From Canna indica (lineage: Eukaryota > Streptophyta > Magnoliopsida > Zingiberales > Cannaceae), in assembly GCA_034359265.1 (NCBI GenBank), contig CP136892.1, positions 87,412,001 to 87,476,000 of the forward strand: a stretch of DNA of 64,000 nucleotides. The letters are read 5' to 3'. Positions within the stretch are counted from its first letter, which is position 1; each line of letters begins with the position of its first letter. Shown here in pieces: positions 58,803 to 64,000 of this stretch. Below the pieces are notes generated by a model. That model searched no databases. It saw nothing but the letters and a program-made list of their open reading frames with translations, and was not told the DNA's origin. A program made the position numbers and the translations under genes.

Positions 58803-59533
58803 TTTCTTTTTTTGAAAAAAAGAAGTCCTGGAATCTTATTCAATTCAAGAGTGTTGAAAAAAGATTACAGGAATAGTGGGGAAGGGGTATGAAAATGCAA
58901 AATAAAAACAAAACATGACCAGAGGTCGATTACAGATCACCAAGGCAAGAGCAGCAACGAGAAAAGAAGGAAGCCGCTGACGCCGCCAACACTTGCGAAG
59001 GGGTAGATTTGCTCTGAAAAACTCGCACATTTCTTTCATACCAAACAAACCACAGCCATACCAGAGAGAGGCGCAGTCTATAAAGATATCGATGCGGAGG
59101 CGGCGATCTGCTGGAAGTAGACCAGACCAGTCTAATATGATTCAAATGAAGACAGGACAAGAAGGAGCTCCAGCCCGATAGAGTGTAAGCACAGATCTTG
59201 AACAAGTGAAGATGAGTCTCACAGGTTCCCACAGAGCAAGCAAATAGCATCCGAGGTTACCCCCCATCGATCCAGTCGATCACAAGTAAGCGCCTCTGGG
59301 ACCAGAGCCAACCGAATATATATAGTTTAGGCAGCAGTCTAAGCATCCAAAGATCAGAGCAAAAAGGAACAGAGATACCCTTGAAAGATAGGAGACGGTA
59401 CAAGCTAGAAGTCGAAAATAAACCATTTCGGTTCCACTTCCATATGATAATGTCAGGCCCAGAAGAATTTTGAGCACTCGCAAGGACAGAAATAAACGAG
59501 GATAGATATTTAACATCCATCAGGGATGAGAAT
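58803..59533 (-). mobile_element. 5'-truncated LINE in TADA intron 2, exact 13-bp target duplication
   Basis: AATGCAAATTGTT occurs at 58790-58802 and 59534-59546, directly flanking the insert. On the - strand the insert encodes a LINE tail (IWKWNRNGLFSTSSLYRLLS; zinc-binding remnant CSVGTCETHLHLFKIC; WLWFVWYERNVRVF). A short A/T-rich tail borders 58803. The insertion leaves both splice sites of the intron untouched. Confidence 0.9.
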
Positions 59534-61189
59534 AATGCAAATTGTTGGGAAAACGATTCTACTGTGTCAGATAGTAGTATATTATTAGTGCACAAGGTTA
59601 TTGATGTATGCAACCTATAAACTGATGTCAAATCAAATATCATATTGTTTATAAGGCTTGCTCATTTTTGTACAACCAAAACAGTTGGTTTCTTTTTAAC
59701 ACACTAATTCTCACTTCTTGCTCGCTGTTTAGAAATTTTTGGTAATAATAGGAGAAAAGAAAAACTAAACTAAATAGATAACAAGTTCTGTGAGGTCTAG
59801 AATTATTACAGCAAGGCGCCAGGTCCGAAGAAGATCAGAAGCTTCACGTATACAAATCATTTCAGCATGTGCAGTTGAATCTCTCTTTTCTTCCACTCTG
59901 TAAACAGACATTGTATTATCTGTGAATATTGATCCTTGTATTGCAGAACCAAGCAAAATAATAAGACAAGCAGTGGGAATTTGTACTTACAGGTTGAAAC
60001 CTCGGGCAATAATTTTTCCATTGTGCACTAGTACAGCCCCGACAGGAACCTCCCAAACGTCTGCAGCCTTCTGAGCTTCCACAAGCGCTTCCCTCATAAA
60101 AAACTCATCAATTTTTCTCTGTTCGCTTTCGAGCCTGTATGCTTCTTCCCAGTCTTCGAATGTTTCCTTCAATACTTGTTTATTCCTTTGAAGTTTTCTC
60201 CTCTTTATTTCTGCATCCTTTTCTGGGCTCTTGTTAACATCAGATGGTTCCTCTATTTTGAGATCTGCTTCCAACTTCGCATAGCCAGATACAGGTTCAG
60301 GAAGATTTCCTGTATAAGCTATTATTTCATTGAGGGAAACTGAAGATATACCACCAGTCAGTGGGGGTGATTGGTCAAATGATGTTGTACTAGATATTCT
60401 ATTTTTTGGTTCACTTTCATTCTTAGCCAATTCTATATCTTCGAGCCTTGTATCAACTGAAGCACCTACCAATACATTCCCCCCTGAAATTCCCATTGAT
60501 GTGGAAGCACCACCTCCTATCTCCATGACTGCAATGCCCGGTGCTTCGAGAACACTTCCTTGAGTAATACTTGAATGTGTCTCTTGGCCTTGATCAATAG
60601 GAGCTCCAATGGGCAATATATCTTTCAAAGTTCTACTTCTTCCATTTATATCATTCTCATTATCACTGGCATCTCGACCAGAAAACCAAGCCTCACTACC
60701 TTCAGAGGAGCTTCTTTTGCCTGATTTCCGTGTTGAAGTATGAGATTCAGCATGATGGACCCAACCCATTCGTATTATATCTGCTATGTGAGCCCACAAG
60801 GACTTGGGATTTCTTCGAGAAATGGTAGTTTCTGCAGTTGGAGTACTGATTGTGGAATCTACAACTCCAGCAGACATACCATCTCCTCTCATTTCTGCTG
60901 TCCTGTTATCTTCTTGAGAAATTGGACTCCTAAAATCCCACATCTCATCCGATGGCCCTTTCATTCCAGACCTAGATGAAGATCTCCTTGGAGTTTCTTG
61001 TGTATATTTGTCATCCTTCTCTCTTGTCATGACAACACGGGTACCTGACTGCATAGGCTTATCTTGATGGCCTCTACTTTCTGTTTCTTCTGTTTGAGTT
61101 CCAGAAGATCTCTTAAAACTTGATGTCTCCTTTTTTAGCTTATCCACGAATTCACCAACATACATTGCAGAAGATCTTTCCAATCTACT

Positions 61190-61315
61190 AGCAGAAGATG
61201 TTATGCATCTTTGTGAACAACATACTATTAGCTCCCCTGTTCTCATAATTAGGGAATGCGAAGATCTTTCCAATATACTAGCAGAAGATCTTTCCAATCT
61301 ACTAGCAGAAGTCAT
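61190..61315 (-). repeat. Patchwork 5' edge of the TADA copy (filler repeats)
   Basis: The segment has three copies of an AGATCTTTCCAAT(C/A)TACTAGCAG-type unit. It also carries a 29-bp exact copy (61193-61221) of the gene's own 3' coding end at 57559-57587. An AGGGAATGCGAA piece (61251-61262) is inverted relative to 61395-61406. The 16.9-kb TADA fragment has instead a smooth coding continuation here. Confidence 0.8.
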
Positions 61316-61411
61316 CTTTGTGACACATAATTAGGCAGACATGACTTCAAACATTATTCTTATTTTATTTCATCAAAAGCAAAAGCGAAGAATATTCGCA
61401 TTCCCTGTTCT

Positions 61412-61600
61412 CAATTTATTATAAATAGCTCCCCGCTCTGATTAATAATAGGGTGAAAATTAACGATGAGAACCGGCAAAATGAACAATTACGAGACACA
61501 AATTAATAATAGACTTGAAATTCTAATCGTTGCATGCGACACGTTGAGCACCAAAGTAAACATTCAAGAAATATATATACATATACCCCCATTAATTTGA
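61412..61600 (+). pseudogene. Orphan RLP promoter and start
   Basis: A TATAAATA box (61420-61427) with following GCTCCCCGCTCTGAT is as in RLP6. An ATG at 61466 opens MRTGK as in the RLPs and then leaves the family at codon 6, reading 44 unrelated codons to TGA at 61598-61600. Only the core promoter and five codons of the receptor survive. Confidence 0.75.
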
Positions 61601-62140
61601 CTGAATTTATTTAAGGATTAATTAATTTGAACATTTTAACAATATTGAAAATTAGATTAGTTAGTTATCGAATATTTCAAAAATTAAGCGGCACATCTTA
61701 ATTATATATAAAGATTTTACTTGATTGCTTATTAATTTCATTGTTTTATTTATATGTAACAACGGATTTTAATTAATTTGAAGCTAGCCAATTTATAATA
61801 ATATATATTCACAAGCGAAAATAATTAAGGAATTTTTAGTCAACTAACAAACAGTACGTGTGACGTCGGCAAGCAGGCAACACGCACGAACCTCCTGACT
61901 AATTATTTTTCAATGTGTGTATATATACATTCATACTGTTCTACGTAATATTAAGAGGGAATTATATATATATATATAGCTGTATAGCTGTGTATATATA
62001 CATTCATGATTCATGCAAATATTCATTCACAAGCCAAATTAAGGAATTTTTAGTCAACAAGTAATCAATATGTTATAATTAATTAAAGACCTACGTGTAT
62101 GTGTCTATAATTAATTAGGGGTGACGAACCTCCGTACGTA
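61601..62140. other. AT-rich spacer without gene
   Basis: No supported feature. Parts (for example ATTCACAAGC and GGAATTTTTAGTCAAC words) resemble the RLP3/RLP6 distal promoter in degraded form. Confidence 0.5.
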
Positions 62141-62147
62141 GTGATAT

Positions 62148-62296
62148 TATAAATAGATGTATTCTCGGCTCTGATTAATAATTGAGTGAAAATGACAGAG
62201 CCTTCCAGCAAAACTAGACACCCTTCCATCGTAACGTTGCTCTGTTTGATGCTTGAGCTTTTCCTACTTATTATGCCATCCAGCAAAATAATTTGA
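62148..62296 (+). pseudogene. RLP 5' relic: promoter, start and signal peptide only
   Basis: A TATAAATA box at 62148-62155 and an ATG at 62192 open a 34-codon frame. It begins MTEPSSKTRHPS and continues with the RLP signal segment (LLCLMLELFLLIMPSS), then ends at TGA 62294-62296, immediately inside the segmental duplication. The junction falls in the codons after the signal peptide, so the mature receptor is gone. Confidence 0.8.
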
Positions 62297-62520
62297 TATA
62301 CGGACAATATTAATTTCTCCTACTAAATTATTAAAATAGTATAATATATGTGCATTCAAGTTCTTTATTTGAATTACATTGAAGTATCATGGTTTCGCTG
62401 TGAAGTGGATTCAATGGATTTAATGGGCCTTAGACCACTGACCACTAACGCAATGCAATATGTGAAAGGTCCAACCAACCAACCAACTATATATTTCATA
62501 CGCGTTATGGTTACTTGCTC

Positions 62521-63172
62521 TAGGGTTTGGAGAAAAAATCGATCTGACTCAACCAACAAATAACTAGGTTGGATTGGGTCGGGTTTAAAGATAATTTTTT
62601 AAAACCTGACCCAAATCGACCCGCCTAAAATTTGATTGGATTGGGTCGGGTCGCGAGTAATCAGGTACCCATTTAAAAAAAGTTTTAAAAATATTTTAAT
62701 GAGACACGTGTGTCTCAACAGCCGAGAGAAGACGCGGCCAACGACACTAGCCCGTCTTCCCGAGAAGAGGCAGCCATGCGTCTTCTTGGGGAGAAGAAGC
62801 GGTGCATGCCGCGTCTTCTCAAGGAAAAGACGCGGCCTCGTCGCTTCATGTCGTGAAAACGCGGCCACGTGGGTCGCATATCCTCGTGAAAACACGGCCA
62901 CATGGGCCATGTATCCTTGGAAAGACGCGTATCCTCCGGCGTCTTCCCGAGCAAGTTTTTATTTTTTAATATATTTTTTATTTTAAAAAATACAAATAAT
63001 TAGGGTAATTAGATCGGATCTCGAGTCATCGTGTTTTAAATATTGAAACTCGGACCTGACCTGATTATAATCGGATTTCAATAATTTAAACCCGACCCGA
63101 CCCGGCTCGATTGGTTCAGGTCGGGTCAATTTTTCGGGTTCATTGGGTCGGGTTTGACCCATGAACTATCCT
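62521..63172. mobile_element. hAT-like GGGTCGGG-type element, copy in segmental duplication 2
   Basis: Same ends, same interior and the same flanking ACTTGCTC (62513-62520 and 63173-63180) as the element at 24099-24750. It was copied with its flanks and did not insert independently. Confidence 0.88.
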
Positions 63173-63340
63173 ACTTGCTCCTCTTCCTGAGTAGTCTTTC
63201 CTCATTCTAGGTCTTCTGTACTATTAGTTGAATAGCAATTTGTTGTCCTTTGGGTTGATACTTGTAATTTCAATCACAGAGAAATAATATGATAGAAACA
63301 CTAAAAATGAATTGTGTGGAAACCACACGTTGATTATTTA

Positions 63341-63505
63341 TAACTTTTCAAAGTTTTACAACGTACTTAAATTATTTAGATTTATGTTATAAAACCTACA
63401 TGGTATATAACTTGTCGGAGCTCCACTTTTCCATGCTCGTCAAATTAGAGATCTTGGCATTGTCCAGAAACTCCCAATTGACCGTTGCAATCGATGATAC
63501 ATGAA
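63341..63505 (+). pseudogene. Short RLP LRR relic, second copy
   Basis: Same relic as at 24.92 kb (SELHF block, NSQLTVAIDDT), with a small internal loss and a shortened right end. Confidence 0.72.
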
Positions 63506-64000
63506 TTATGTTAAGTTGGGCCCCAACAATTAATTCAGAAATATTAATAGAGTTTGAACATTAGGTTAATATACATAGACCGATAGACATCATCACACAC
63601 TACGTTGGAGGCCACATGTTTGGAATTTGGAAGTTAGAATTTTCAATGGCATGGTAGAATATTAATCAACTACTCGCCAAATTAGAAGAGTCGCCTAGAA
63701 ATAATTGTCATGTAATTAAAAACATCAAATCATTTTGAAATGGTCATCCCTACTGCATTAATTATTCTCTGATAATGATTCACAAATAATAGATTTTGAA
63801 TTTAATTTAGGGTAATTATTTGAATATATCATGAATTTAAACTTTATTTCAAATGTATCTTAAATTTTTATTTCATCAAATTATATTATGAACTATTAAA
63901 TTTGTATCAATTGCATATCTCCGTCCAAATTTTATCATCTACCTTATTAACCGTATGACGTGGTTTACACACGTGGATTAAAAATAATATTATTTTTAAA

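Larger units (their letters stand above)
62287..64000. repeat. Segmental duplication, copy 2 (runs off the window)
   Basis: Matches 23873-25600 with small indels (for example a loss near 63503-63510 and an extra segment at 63590-63625). It continues to the right end of the window, so its full length is not known. Confidence 0.9.

Overview
This is nuclear DNA from a flowering plant. It is strongly AT-rich, its genes have GT-AG introns, and it carries Ty3-type LTR, LINE, hAT, Harbinger, CACTA and Mutator-like elements. Two single-copy-type eukaryotic genes also fit: EMG1/NEP1 and a chloroplast-type tRNA adenosine deaminase. The species cannot be fixed from sequence alone; a non-grass angiosperm is my weak guess.

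The main content is a head-to-tail cluster, all on the + strand, of EIX2/Cf-type leucine-rich-repeat receptor-like proteins (RLPs). These are surface immune-receptor-type proteins with a signal peptide, LRRNT, many LRRs, an island loop, one transmembrane helix and a short tail without a kinase. I number them RLP1 to RLP6. RLP3 (29003-31855) is the only copy with a complete reading frame from the family start codon. RLP1 (2104-4779) is open but has a stop two codons after the family start, so it must begin 11 codons later. RLP2 (7943-10745), RLP4 (34212-36121), RLP5 (48744-51606) and RLP6 (52601-55020) are broken by readable point lesions, small duplications, deletions or chimerism. Smaller RLP relics lie at about 20.05-21.86, 24.92, 56.87, 61.41, 62.15 and 63.34 kb. 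RLP1, RLP2, RLP3 and RLP6 share an intron just after the stop codon, in the 3' UTR.

Layout: 0-7 kb is the RLP1 unit. 7-12.5 kb holds a hAT MITE, RLP2 and an extra RLP tail relic. 12.5-16.5 kb is a 5'-truncated Ty3 element with a 2.25-kb 3' LTR, inserted into a TADA gene fragment (16.5-17.0 kb). 17.3-19.4 kb has hAT and Harbinger elements. 20-21.9 kb is an old RLP relic split by a LINE. 23.9-25.7 kb is a segment repeated at 62.3-64 kb. 26.3-33.8 kb is the RLP3 unit, which duplicates the RLP1 unit. 33.8-37.8 kb is a LINE/RLP4 pseudogene junction and its tails. 38-41.1 kb is a local duplication with two LINEs and a Mutator-like MITE. 41.1-44.8 kb is AT-rich spacer with a CACTA MITE. 44.9-47.5 kb is the intact seven-exon EMG1 gene. 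48.7-57 kb holds RLP5, RLP6 and tails. 57.5-61.3 kb is the 3' part of a TADA gene on the - strand with a LINE in an intron and a scrambled 5' end. 61.4-64 kb has two orphan RLP promoters and the second copy of the segmental duplication.

The RLPs would act at the plasma membrane, probably through SOBIR1/BAK1-type partner kinases (family knowledge, not shown here). EMG1 would act in 40S ribosome biogenesis and TADA in chloroplast tRNA-Arg wobble editing. I found no convincing novel multi-gene system. The most unusual points are the start-codon-proximal stop in RLP1, the conserved 3'-UTR intron, the chimeric RLP5, the patchwork 5' end of the TADA locus, and orphan RLP promoters facing foreign DNA.
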